Positions 1 through 5,003 of a stretch of 5,690 nucleotides of DNA are shown here, piece by piece (the stretch's first letter is position 1; each line of letters begins with the position of its first letter). The DNA is taken from assembly GCA_913054445.1 (NCBI GenBank), contig CAJXIK010000137.1, positions 1 to 5,690 on the forward strand, read 5' to 3'. Position numbers and translations under genes: made by a program. The notes below the pieces were generated by a model. That model saw only the letters and a list, made by a program, of their open reading frames with translations, was not told the DNA's origin and did not search any database. Source of the DNA: an uncultured Bermanella sp. (GTDB lineage: Bacteria > Pseudomonadota > Gammaproteobacteria > Pseudomonadales > Oceanobacteraceae).

Positions 1-176
1 TTGATGCCTACCTAGTATTAGACTTGGCTGCCAACTACCAGATAAGACCCGAGCTGGCCATTTACGGCACGGTAGATAACCTGTTGGCGAAGGAATACAA
101 GGTGGCGGCCCAGCCTATGGGTTACCGTCCGGGCAAACCCCGTACCGTGCAGTTAGGTGTTAAGTATTCTTTTTAG
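1..176 (+). CDS. TonB-dependent receptor, C-terminal fragment (5' end outside window)
   Basis: The frame that opens at base 3 encodes 57 residues and stops at TAG 174-176. It has the look of the last beta-strands of a TonB-dependent outer-membrane receptor: a D-A-Y-L-V-L-D-L-A-A strand, a Y-G-T-V-D-N-L-L strand-turn (the usual 'N-L' motif of these barrels), the segment G-Y-R-P-G-K-P-R-T-V near the end, and a final strand V-Q-L-G-V-K-Y-S-F ending in the terminal phenylalanine recognised by the BAM machinery. Such receptors take up siderophores, cobalamin or other large ligands using TonB energy; the ligand cannot be told from this fragment. The gene was too short inside the window for a full ORF call. 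It converges on pyrE, 97 bp away. The family call is fairly secure; the substrate is unknown. Confidence 0.8.
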   Translation, partial: DAYLVLDLAANYQIRPELAIYGTVDNLLAKEYKVAAQPMGYRPGKPRTVQLGVKYSF

Positions 177-188
177 TGTGATGACCCT

Positions 189-210
189 GTGGCCGACATC
201 ACCCGGCCAC
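189..210 (+). terminator. Stem-loop after the receptor gene, possible weak terminator
   Basis: GTGGCCG at 189-195 is exactly complementary to CGGCCAC at 204-210, with an 8-nt loop, 13 nt after the receptor stop codon. The 3' side is CCCCAAAAACC, so there is no U-tract for intrinsic termination of the plus-strand transcript. It may act as a 3'-end stabilising hairpin or with Rho. Confidence 0.3.
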
Positions 211-251
211 CCCAAAAACCTCTAGAACACCCATCGGCACCCAATCTTTTA

Positions 252-289
252 GCGGCCCCTAGCCGCACACAGCCTACACCCCGTAGGCT
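252..289 (-). terminator. Two adjacent hairpins at the 3' end of pyrE
   Basis: Stem 1 is AGCCTAC 271-277 with GTAGGCT 283-289 and a 5-nt loop; it overlaps the pyrE stop codon. Stem 2 is GCGGC 252-256 with GCCGC 262-266 and a 5-nt loop. On the minus strand stem 2 is followed by TAAAAGATT rather than a U-run, so this is not a classical rho-independent terminator. Its position at the end of pyrE, facing the convergent receptor gene, is the main support. Confidence 0.3.
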
Positions 290-918
290 TCTCGATAGGC
301 CTTAATGGCTGGCAAGTATTGCTGGAAACCCTCTTCCTTGGCCACATACTGCATCACCTGCTCCAGCTTCACGATGCTGATGATAGGGATGCCGTAGTCG
401 CGCTCGACCTCTTGAATAGCCGATAGCTCACCCTTGCCTTTCTCTTGGCGGTCGAGGGCGATGATGACCCCAGCAGGCTTGGCATCTTCTTGCTCGGCCA
501 GCAGGCTCATCACCTCGCGAATGGCGGTGCCCGCGGTGATCACATCGTCGATGATTAATACCTTGCCTGCCAGTGGTGCCCCCACCAAAGAACCCCCTTC
601 GCCGTGGGCTTTCTTCTCTTTGCGGTTGAAGGCATAGGGCGTGTCACGATCGTGCCACTCGGATAGCGCGAGGGCAGTGGTGGCGGCGAGGGGAATGCCC
701 TTATAGGCTGGGCCAAATAAGACGTCCATCTCGACGCCGGAATTCACGATGGCGGCGGCGTAGCTCTTGGCTAGGGTGGCCATGGCCTTGCCCGTGTTGA
801 ACAAGCCTGCATTGAAAAAATACGGGCTAATACGGCCCGACTTCAATTCGAACTCACCGAATTTCAATACGTTTTGCTCGATGGCAAACTCGATAAACGC
901 CTTTTGGTAATCCTGCAT
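274..918 (-). CDS. pyrE: Orotate phosphoribosyltransferase
   Basis: PyrE (214 residues; E. coli PyrE has 213) converts orotate plus PRPP to orotidine 5'-monophosphate in cytosolic pyrimidine synthesis. It is nearly colinear with the E. coli enzyme. Visible landmarks are K26 in L-K-S-G-R, the S-P-Y-F-F-N-A-G-L-F-N-T-G block (31-43), G-P-A-Y-K-G-I-P with K73 (69-76), the flexible catalytic loop R99-K100 to H105-G-E-G-G, the PRPP-binding motif L-I-I-D-D-V-I-T-A-G-T-A at 121-132 with D124 and D125, and the C-terminal K-A-Y-R-E. The family works as a homodimer. The start is ATG at 918, preceded by a modest AGGG about 8 nt upstream. It is divergent from the crc-like gene, as in Pseudomonas. A small minus-strand ORF ends 24 bp upstream and might be co-transcribed. 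No rph-type attenuator (hairpin plus U-run) is visible upstream. Confidence 0.98.
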   Translation of the reverse strand: MQDYQKAFIEFAIEQNVLKFGEFELKSGRISPYFFNAGLFNTGKAMATLAKSYAAAIVNSGVEMDVLFGPAYKGIPLAATTALALSEWHDRDTPYAFNRKEKKAHGEGGSLVGAPLAGKVLIIDDVITAGTAIREVMSLLAEQEDAKPAGVIIALDRQEKGKGELSAIQEVERDYGIPIISIVKLEQVMQYVAKEEGFQQYLPAIKAYREAYGV

Positions 919-942
919 GTAAAAACCCTGTCTACACTGAAT

Positions 943-1176
943 CTAAGGGAAGGGTAAACCCAAGCGGCACCCTGCGCCACTTTCTAACAAAAGTGGTCGT
1001 AGTGAGCTAACTTGGGCACCTAAATCGGGCATTTTACCGACTAATACTATAATTCCCATCAGACAGACAAAAATAAGCAAAATAATCCCCCTAGGGCGCT
1101 TTGGTAGCATGCTAAAACTGCGTATCATGGCCGCCCACAGAAACAGGAACCCTCTGCATGCTGGTATTCCACTCAT
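943..1176 (-). CDS. Possible small single-pass membrane protein between pyrE and crc
   Basis: I do not recognise this 77-codon ORF. It is the only substantial frame in the 315-bp pyrE-crc gap, and no plus-strand gene overlaps it. The translation contains K-R-P-R (26-29) followed by an uninterrupted hydrophobic run at 31-47 (I-I-L-L-I-F-V-C-L-M-G-I-I-V-L-V-G), a convincing single transmembrane helix with positive charges on one side. GGGGAG at 1187-1192 lies 10 nt upstream of the ATG at 1176, a long but possible spacing. Internal Met17 and Met23 are alternative starts. It ends in TAG 24 bp before pyrE, so it could share a transcript with pyrE. A perfect 7-bp inverted repeat (977-983/990-996) lies inside it. 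It may equally be non-coding leader or intergenic DNA. Confidence 0.33.
   Translation of the reverse strand: MSGIPACRGFLFLWAAMIRSFSMLPKRPRGIILLIFVCLMGIIVLVGKMPDLGAQVSSLRPLLLESGAGCRLGLPFP
1012..1080. promoter_or_regulatory. AT-rich core of the pyrE-crc divergent region, candidate promoter
   Basis: A perfect plus-strand -10 hexamer TATAAT sits at 1048-1053, but the best sequence 17 bp upstream (TCGGGC) is a poor -35. On the minus strand TATAGT occupies 1046-1051, with TTTTTG 16 bp upstream. Either could serve crc or pyrE respectively; neither is strong. If the 77-codon ORF is real, both lie inside it. This is a low-confidence call based on the -10 matches and the position between divergent genes. 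Confidence 0.25.
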
Positions 1177-1233
1177 TATTTAACGTCTCCCCACGGGGTA
1201 ACGTGTTCCAACTGGCCATCAAGGGAATTCAGT

Positions 1234-2010
1234 ATGAAAGTCATTAATTTACAGGTAGATGGCCTAGAAGAGGCCGTGGCCAATGGCTTCTATGACTGGC
1301 TGGCCCAGCATGATGCCGACGTGGTGTGCGTGCAAAACCTCAAGGCCAAAGAGTACCAGCTGAGCGACCGGGTATTGTACCCAGACAATTACAACGCCTA
1401 CTTCTTTGATGGCGAGCCCGACCACTACAGTGGCGTCGCCATTCTTACCCGCGACACGCCCAAGGCCATCATGACCGGCCTGGCCTTTGAATCCTGTGAT
1501 CGTTACGGCCGCTACATTCAGGCCGATTTCGAGTCCGTCTCCATTGGCTCCATCTTGTTTCCCAAGATCGACGAACACAACACCCTAGAAGACAAGCTGG
1601 CCTTCCAGCAAGAGTTTATCGAGCACCTTAAGAAAACCAAGCGCAAACGCCGTGAGTTTATCTTTGCTGGGCACTTTGCCGTGGCGCATAAGTCGGTGGA
1701 TCTAAGCGACTGGCAGAGCAACCGGGACCAGCCTGGATTCCTGCCCGCAGAGCAGGCCTTCATGGACCAAATTACCGGCCCACTGGAGTTCTGCGATGCC
1801 TTCCGCGAGGCCAACTTTGGTGAAAACCAGTTTACTTGGTGGCCCAGTAGCGAGGCCGCTCGCCGCAACCAAGATGGCTGGCGACTAGATTACCAAATAT
1901 GTACCCCAGAGTTACGCCAGTATGTGGTGGATGCCAAGGTAGACCGCGAGCAGACGTTCGGGGGTGGCGCGCAATACGCCGCCACAATCATCGAATACGA
2001 ATTAGATTAA
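1234..2010 (+). CDS. crc: Crc-like catabolite repression control protein (degenerate EEP fold)
   Basis: This 258-residue protein belongs to the exonuclease III/EEP fold and matches Pseudomonas Crc (259 residues) in length, in motifs such as D-R-Y-G-R-Y-I-Q-A-D-F (89-99), K-R-K-R-R-E-F-I (136-143), V-A-H (150-152), P-G-F-L-P-A-E (167-173) and W-R-L-D-Y-Q (216-221), and in being divergent from pyrE. Catalytic positions are mostly lost: the exonuclease L-Q-E-T-K glutamate is N35, the G-D-x-N motif is G-H-F-A (146-149), and the terminal S-D-H-x-P motif is replaced around Q-Y-A-A (247-250); D219 and the F-T-W-W-P block remain. Pseudomonas Crc is not a nuclease but joins Hfq on A-rich mRNA sites to block translation under carbon catabolite control; that role here is inferred. 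The start is ATG at 1234 with AAGGGA, 7 nt of spacing. Annotation as generic exonuclease III would be misleading. Confidence 0.88.
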   Translation: MKVINLQVDGLEEAVANGFYDWLAQHDADVVCVQNLKAKEYQLSDRVLYPDNYNAYFFDGEPDHYSGVAILTRDTPKAIMTGLAFESCDRYGRYIQADFESVSIGSILFPKIDEHNTLEDKLAFQQEFIEHLKKTKRKRREFIFAGHFAVAHKSVDLSDWQSNRDQPGFLPAEQAFMDQITGPLEFCDAFREANFGENQFTWWPSSEAARRNQDGWRLDYQICTPELRQYVVDAKVDREQTFGGGAQYAATIIEYELD

Positions 2011-2027
2011 CAGCCGTCAGACATGAA

Positions 2028-2067
2028 AGCCGCCCGCCCATGATTGGGCTGGGTTCATGTAGCGGCT
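2028..2067. terminator. Nested inverted repeat between convergent crc and sutA
   Basis: AGCCGC at 2028-2033 pairs with GCGGCT at 2062-2067, and inside it GCCCA 2036-2040 pairs with TGGGC 2045-2049 around a 4-nt TGAT loop. It fills most of the 63-bp gap between two convergent genes, a natural place for bidirectional transcription stopping. No long T-run follows on either strand (GGGTTATT on plus, TTCATG on minus), so intrinsic termination would be weak. Confidence 0.35.
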
Positions 2068-2073
2068 GGGTTA

Positions 2074-2337
2074 TTAGATGGGGCGAGAGCCATAATTTGA
2101 GGTGGGCTTACGCGGTGGGTCGGCCATCACGTTGGGTTCGATCTCATTGATGGCACCGCCGCCACTCAGAAATTTCTCCACTTCGGTATCGACCTTGTCG
2201 CGCAGTTTTTTACGTGAGGCCAAGGAGCGCAACACCCCCTCCTCTGTGCTGCCGATGAACTGCATGTCGGGCTCTTTGGCGGTGCTTGCCGCATCCAGCT
2301 TAACCGCTGCTTGACTGACTTTTTTAGACCTTGGCAT
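2074..2337 (-). CDS. sutA: SutA-family RNA polymerase-associated regulator
   Basis: This 87-residue protein ends in a segment I recognise from Pseudomonas SutA: E-I-E-P-N-V-M-A-D-P-P-R-K-P at 65-78 followed by Y-G-S-R-P-I at the C-terminus. Before it lies a predicted helix, L-R-D-K-V-D-T-E-V-E-K-F-L (45-57), then a glycine turn G-G-G. SutA of P. aeruginosa (about 105 residues) binds RNA polymerase and boosts expression of ribosomal and housekeeping genes in slow-growing cells. Its N-terminal tail is strongly acidic; here residues 1-44 carry nine basic and five acidic residues, so the tail is shorter and of opposite charge. The start is ATG at 2337 with GGGAG at 2346-2350, 8 nt upstream. It has its own strong promoter. 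It is convergent with crc and downstream of torF1. The family call rests on the C-terminal motif; function is inferred. Confidence 0.8.
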   Translation of the reverse strand: MPRSKKVSQAAVKLDAASTAKEPDMQFIGSTEEGVLRSLASRKKLRDKVDTEVEKFLSGGGAINEIEPNVMADPPRKPTSNYGSRPI

Positions 2338-2388
2338 GAGTAGTACTCCCTATCCTTAATTCCCTGAGTATTTAAAGACTGCGTAGAA

Positions 2389-2417
2389 TTTATAGTTCAG
2401 GGTGACGTCCTTGTCAG
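2389..2417 (-). promoter_or_regulatory. Sigma70-type promoter of sutA
   Basis: On the minus strand CTGACA (2412-2417) and TATAAA (2389-2394) are separated by exactly 17 bp; each hexamer matches consensus at five of six positions. Transcription would begin near 2382, giving a leader of about 45 nt that includes the GGGAG ribosome site. This is the best sigma70 promoter in the window and indicates sutA can be transcribed independently of torF1. Confidence 0.6.
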
Positions 2418-2498
2418 ATTTTTGGTTATACCTAGTTTGCATACATACCAACAAATGCCAGCACTTTAATTATAAGCCGTGCCGTTAACGCCCCTCGC

Positions 2499-3155
2499 CT
2501 AGAAGGCAAACTGCCTGCTTAGGCCCAGTATTAGGCTATTGCCCTTGCCATCGTGGCGCGAAAGGGTCACCTCAAAATCCACATTGGATGGCATGGCCTT
2601 CACAAAACCAATGGCGTAATGCCTATCTTCGTCTTGGCTACCATCTGGCTGCGCTAAGCCTGCGCTGATGGCCAGACCTGCATCCCCCCACAGGGCGTAG
2701 TTGGCTGCCAGTTCATGGTATTGATCCTTGCTAGCTTCATCTTGATAACTGCTGAGACGATAAGCATCCCAAGACACATTGATATTGTATTCGGCGTTGC
2801 GGGTGGCAGACTTATGGTCTGCGCCACGCTCATAATGAATCACGCCGAAACCCAGCGACACCGAGTTAAAGCTGTAGGCGGCTCCTGCGTAAGCATTTAC
2901 CTCTGTGGTGTCTAGGTCTTCGATACTGCCGGTATAGCCCCACACGCCCCCATAGACCCCCATAGGCCCCGTATAGTCCACGCCACCATGAAAGACGATG
3001 TCGGCATCACTTTGCTTCAGGCCACGGTGCATGTACTTCGTGGCGGTGCCCATGTTGGCGCTGAAATGGCCGCCATATTCCGCCCACGTGGGCGCGGCTA
3101 AGATGCAGGCAGCTATCGCTAATAAATATTTAAACATATTGTTGTTTTTCTTCAT
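2499..3155 (-). CDS. TorF-family putative outer-membrane porin (torF1)
   Basis: This 218-residue protein has an N-terminal signal peptide (basic K-K start, hydrophobic Y-L-L-A-I-A-A-C-I-L-A-A, cleavage likely after T-W-A at residue 25) and then alternating beta-strand segments ending in Q-F-A-F, a BAM-type C-terminal phenylalanine. The block T-K-Y-M-H-R-G-L-K-Q-S-D (38-49), followed by a G-G-V-D-Y strand, a G-V-Y-G-G-V-W-G strand and V-N-A-Y-A-G-A-A-Y, is the pattern of the TIGR02001/Gcw_chp (TorF) porin family, whose substrates are poorly known. It is a diverged paralog of the gene at the right end of the window. No Shine-Dalgarno precedes the ATG at 3155, and an in-frame stop 18 bp upstream rules out a longer N-terminus; Met7 is an alternative start. 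The terminator after amtB separates it from that operon. The gene carries an AACAACAA motif at codons 4-6. Confidence 0.8.
   Translation of the reverse strand: MKKNNNMFKYLLAIAACILAAPTWAEYGGHFSANMGTATKYMHRGLKQSDADIVFHGGVDYTGPMGVYGGVWGYTGSIEDLDTTEVNAYAGAAYSFNSVSLGFGVIHYERGADHKSATRNAEYNINVSWDAYRLSSYQDEASKDQYHELAANYALWGDAGLAISAGLAQPDGSQDEDRHYAIGFVKAMPSNVDFEVTLSRHDGKGNSLILGLSRQFAF
3139..3149 (-). promoter_or_regulatory. AAnAAnAA (Hfq/Crc-type) motif in the first codons of torF1
   Basis: The minus strand reads AAAAACAACAA, containing AACAACAA at 3139-3146 and an overlapping AAAAACAA. AAnAAnAA near a start codon is the catabolite-activity motif bound by Hfq with Crc in Pseudomonas. Here it lies within codons 3-6 of a gene with no visible Shine-Dalgarno sequence. 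Function is inferred; A-rich early codons also occur by chance. Confidence 0.35.
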
Positions 3156-3172
3156 GTCAAGACGATTGCCGC

Positions 3173-3201
3173 ACTATAACAAGTCTGGGCAATACTGGGA
3201 A
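3173..3201 (-). promoter_or_regulatory. Extended -10 promoter candidate for torF1
   Basis: The minus strand carries TGTTATAGT at 3173-3181, a TGn extension plus a 5/6 match to TATAAT, with TTCCCA at 3196-3201 (4/6 to TTGACA) 17 bp upstream. Predicted initiation near 3166 would leave a leader of only about 10 nt before the ATG at 3155, consistent with the missing ribosome-binding site. Confidence 0.4.
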
Positions 3202-3220
3202 TGTGTGTTGTCGGAATAAG

Positions 3221-3246
3221 AAAAAAGGCACCCGTAGGTGCCTTTT
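3221..3246 (-). terminator. Rho-independent terminator of glnK-amtB
   Basis: GGCACC at 3227-3232 pairs with GGTGCC at 3237-3242 around a CGTA loop, and flanking AAAA/TTTT can extend the stem to 10 bp. On the minus strand the GC stem is followed by six T residues (3221-3226), 39 bp after the amtB stop codon. The plus strand also has TTTT after the stem, but no plus-strand gene ends here. Confidence 0.92.
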
Positions 3247-3284
3247 CGTGACGCTTGCTATCACCGGAGTGAAGGGCGCTTATA

Positions 3285-4550
3285 CTACTTGAGAGTAAAC
3301 TCTGGGTAGGCTTCCATACCGCATTCAGCAAGGTCTACACCGTCATACTCTTCCTCTTCACTGACACGAATGCCCATGACAAGTTTAAGAATGCTCCACA
3401 CCACTAAGGACGCGACAAACACCCAAGTGAAGATAGTGAGCGCGCCTAGGAACTGCCCTAGGTAAGTGGCACCACTATTGGTGAAAGGTACCACCATCAC
3501 ACCGAAGAAACCCACCACGCCGTGTACAGAGATAGCGCCCACAGGATCATCAATTTTCACTTTATCCATCATCAGAATAGACAGCACCACCAGCACACCA
3601 CCGATGAAACCAATGATAGTGGCAGACAAGGCGGTAGGCGTATCGGGACCGGCGGTGATCGCCACTAGTCCAGCCAAGGCACCGTTAAGCGCCATGGTGA
3701 GGTCTGCTTTCTTGAACAGGATGCGCGCCAAGAAGAGCGCACCGATCAAGCCACCCGAGGCCGCAGCGTTGGTGTTCATGAAGACCACGGCCACCGCATT
3801 GGCGCTCTCGGTGCTGGCCAAGGCCAACACAGACCCGCCATTGAAACCGAACCAACCCAACCACAGAATGAAGGTACCTAGGGTCGCCATGGGCAGGTTA
3901 GCACCCGGAATGGCGTTAACCTCACCGTTGGCACCGTACTTACCCTTACGCGCACCCAGCAACAACACACCCGCTAGGGCGGCAGCCGCACCAGCCATGT
4001 GGACGATACCGGAACCGGCAAAGTCAGAGAAGCCGAAGCCCTTCATGATGACCTCACCCGCTTCGTTTTCGATGTCGTTTAAGGCGAACAGACCAAAGAC
4101 GGATTCGCCACCCCAAGTCCAGTTACCTTCCATTGGGTAAATATAACCGGTCATGACCACCGCAAATGCCAGGAATGCCCACAGTTTCATGCGCTCGGCC
4201 ACCGCGCCCGACACAATAGACATGGCCGTGGCTACAAATACCACCTGGAAGAAGAAGTCGGCCGAAGGGGCATAGGTATCACCGCCCGCAACGCCGTCAC
4301 CGGTAATGCCCGCTAAGAAAGAATTACCTAATTCGGGGTACATGACAGCGTAACCGCAGGCCATGTACATAGTGCAAGAAATGGCGAACAGAGCCACGTT
4401 CTTGGTTAAGATTTCGGTCGTGTTCTTAGATCGAACCAGACCCGCTTCCAGCATGCTGAAACCAGCTGCCATCCACATTACCAGTGCGCCACATACCAAG
4501 AAATAAAAGGTATCCATAGCGTATTGGAGTTGGAAAATTTGGTCTTCCAT
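3285..4550 (-). CDS. amtB: Ammonium transporter (Amt family)
   Basis: AmtB is an inner-membrane trimer; each subunit conducts ammonium into the cell for glutamine synthetase. This 421-residue protein shows about eleven hydrophobic segments, from residues 15-35 through 364-393. The family signature D-F-A-G-S-G-I-V-H-M-A-G starts at D176 and carries the first pore histidine H184; the second is H343 in S-V-H-G-V-V-G. F236 and S240 in G-F-N-G-G-S match the E. coli pore phenylalanine F215 and S219. The cytoplasmic tail (394-421) ends in G-M-E-A-Y-P-E-F, the region that contacts GlnK. There is no cleavable signal peptide before helix 1, unlike E. coli AmtB. The ATG at 4550 has a perfect GGAGG, though only 4 nt away. 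It follows glnK by 80 bp, indicating one operon ending at a strong terminator. Confidence 0.97.
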   Translation of the reverse strand: MEDQIFQLQYAMDTFYFLVCGALVMWMAAGFSMLEAGLVRSKNTTEILTKNVALFAISCTMYMACGYAVMYPELGNSFLAGITGDGVAGGDTYAPSADFFFQVVFVATAMSIVSGAVAERMKLWAFLAFAVVMTGYIYPMEGNWTWGGESVFGLFALNDIENEAGEVIMKGFGFSDFAGSGIVHMAGAAAALAGVLLLGARKGKYGANGEVNAIPGANLPMATLGTFILWLGWFGFNGGSVLALASTESANAVAVVFMNTNAAASGGLIGALFLARILFKKADLTMALNGALAGLVAITAGPDTPTALSATIIGFIGGVLVVLSILMMDKVKIDDPVGAISVHGVVGFFGVMVVPFTNSGATYLGQFLGALTIFTWVFVASLVVWSILKLVMGIRVSEEEEYDGVDLAECGMEAYPEFTLK

Positions 4551-4571
4551 AATGCCTCCGCATCATCATTC

Positions 4572-4587
4572 ATACGTTTTAGCGTAT
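4572..4587 (-). repeat. Small inverted repeat in the amtB leader
   Basis: ATACG 4572-4576 and CGTAT 4583-4587 form a 5-bp stem with a 6-nt loop about 20 nt upstream of the amtB start. It is too weak to stop transcription; it could modestly structure the leader between the A-rich motif and the ribosome-binding site. Confidence 0.25.
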
Positions 4588-4598
4588 AAACTAATAAG

Positions 4599-4609
4599 TT
4601 ATTGTTGTT
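4599..4609 (-). promoter_or_regulatory. Overlapping AAnAAnAA motifs in the amtB leader
   Basis: The minus strand reads AACAACAATAA, containing two overlapping matches to AAnAAnAA (AACAACAA and AACAATAA), 48 nt before the amtB ATG and between glnK and amtB. In Pseudomonas this motif type recruits Hfq and Crc. The distance from the start is longer than for typical repressed targets, so the regulatory reading is tentative. Confidence 0.3.
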
Positions 4610-4614
4610 GTCGA

Positions 4615-4634
4615 TTAAGCCTAAAGAAGCTTAA
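4615..4634 (-). repeat. Inverted repeat overlapping the glnK stop codon
   Basis: TTAAGC 4615-4620 pairs exactly with GCTTAA 4629-4634 around an 8-nt loop, and the glnK stop TAA (4631-4633) lies in one arm. On the minus strand the stem is followed by TCGACAACAACAA, with no T-run, so it is unlikely to terminate. It could mark an RNA processing or translation-uncoupling point between glnK and amtB. Confidence 0.25.
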
Positions 4635-4969
4635 ACCGCGTCTGAACCGGTTTCACCCGTACGAATACGTACGATTTGCTCTAAGGCAGTGACAAAAATT
4701 TTGCCGTCGCCGATCTTCCCTGTATTCGCTGCCTTCGTCACCGCCTCGATGACCTTATCGGTCTGGCTGCTGTCGATGGCAATTTCTAGCTTCACTTTGG
4801 GTAGAAAATCCACCACGTACTCTGCACCTCGGTACAGTTCGGTATGGCCTTTCTGGCGACCGAAGCCTTTCACCTCTGTCACGGTGATGCCTTGTACGCC
4901 AATTTCAGACAGCGCTTCACGCACGTCGTCTAGTTTGAATGGTTTGATAATGGCCGTAACCAATTTCAT
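4631..4969 (-). CDS. glnK: PII nitrogen regulatory protein GlnK
   Basis: GlnK is a small trimeric PII signal protein that senses ATP/ADP and 2-oxoglutarate, is uridylylated by GlnD, and blocks AmtB when nitrogen is plentiful. The 112-residue product has the same length as E. coli GlnK and is closely similar. Visible features are K-G-F-G-R-Q-K-G-H (34-42), the T-loop with R47 (the residue that enters the AmtB pore) and the uridylylation tyrosine Y51, the B-loop T-G-K-I-G-D-G-K-I-F (83-92) and the C-loop R-I-R-T-G-E (101-106). A TTG two codons further upstream (4973-4975) is in frame, but AAGGAG at 4976-4981 abuts it and sits at an ideal 6 nt from the ATG at 4969, so the ATG is the start. amtB lies downstream, so the protein is GlnK rather than GlnB. 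Confidence 0.97.
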   Translation of the reverse strand: MKLVTAIIKPFKLDDVREALSEIGVQGITVTEVKGFGRQKGHTELYRGAEYVVDFLPKVKLEIAIDSSQTDKVIEAVTKAANTGKIGDGKIFVTALEQIVRIRTGETGSDAV

Positions 4970-5003
4970 GTCCAACTCCTTCTATAATTGGGGTAATTGA
5001 CTA

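Noticed and set aside
1187..1199. CCCCACGGGG as an operator or hairpin upstream of crc
   Set aside because: Only four pairs with a two-base loop; flanking bases do not extend the symmetry.
1264..1868. Minus-strand open frames across the crc-like gene
   Set aside because: They are antisense shadows of a well-supported coding sequence with no recognisable domain or ribosome site.
1899..2314. Plus-strand frames over the end of crc and opposite sutA
   Set aside because: The first overlaps the crc end out of frame and has arginine/tryptophan-rich random composition; the second is the complement of sutA.
2941..2975. Short direct repeat CTATGGGGG twice in torF1
   Set aside because: It encodes a glycine-rich beta-strand segment (G-P-M-G-V-Y-G-G-V-W) and is explained by codon use, not by a repeat element.
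3105..3155. Lipobox I-A-A-C in the torF1 signal peptide (C17)
   Set aside because: The hydrophobic segment continues past the cysteine to a good T-W-A cleavage site, and the mature protein is a beta-barrel ending in phenylalanine, so a signal peptidase I substrate fits better.
3466..4140. Long plus-strand open frame opposite amtB (224 codons)
   Set aside because: It lies wholly antisense to a clear Amt transporter, is rich in P, A, T and K as expected from the complement of membrane-protein codons, and has no family resemblance.
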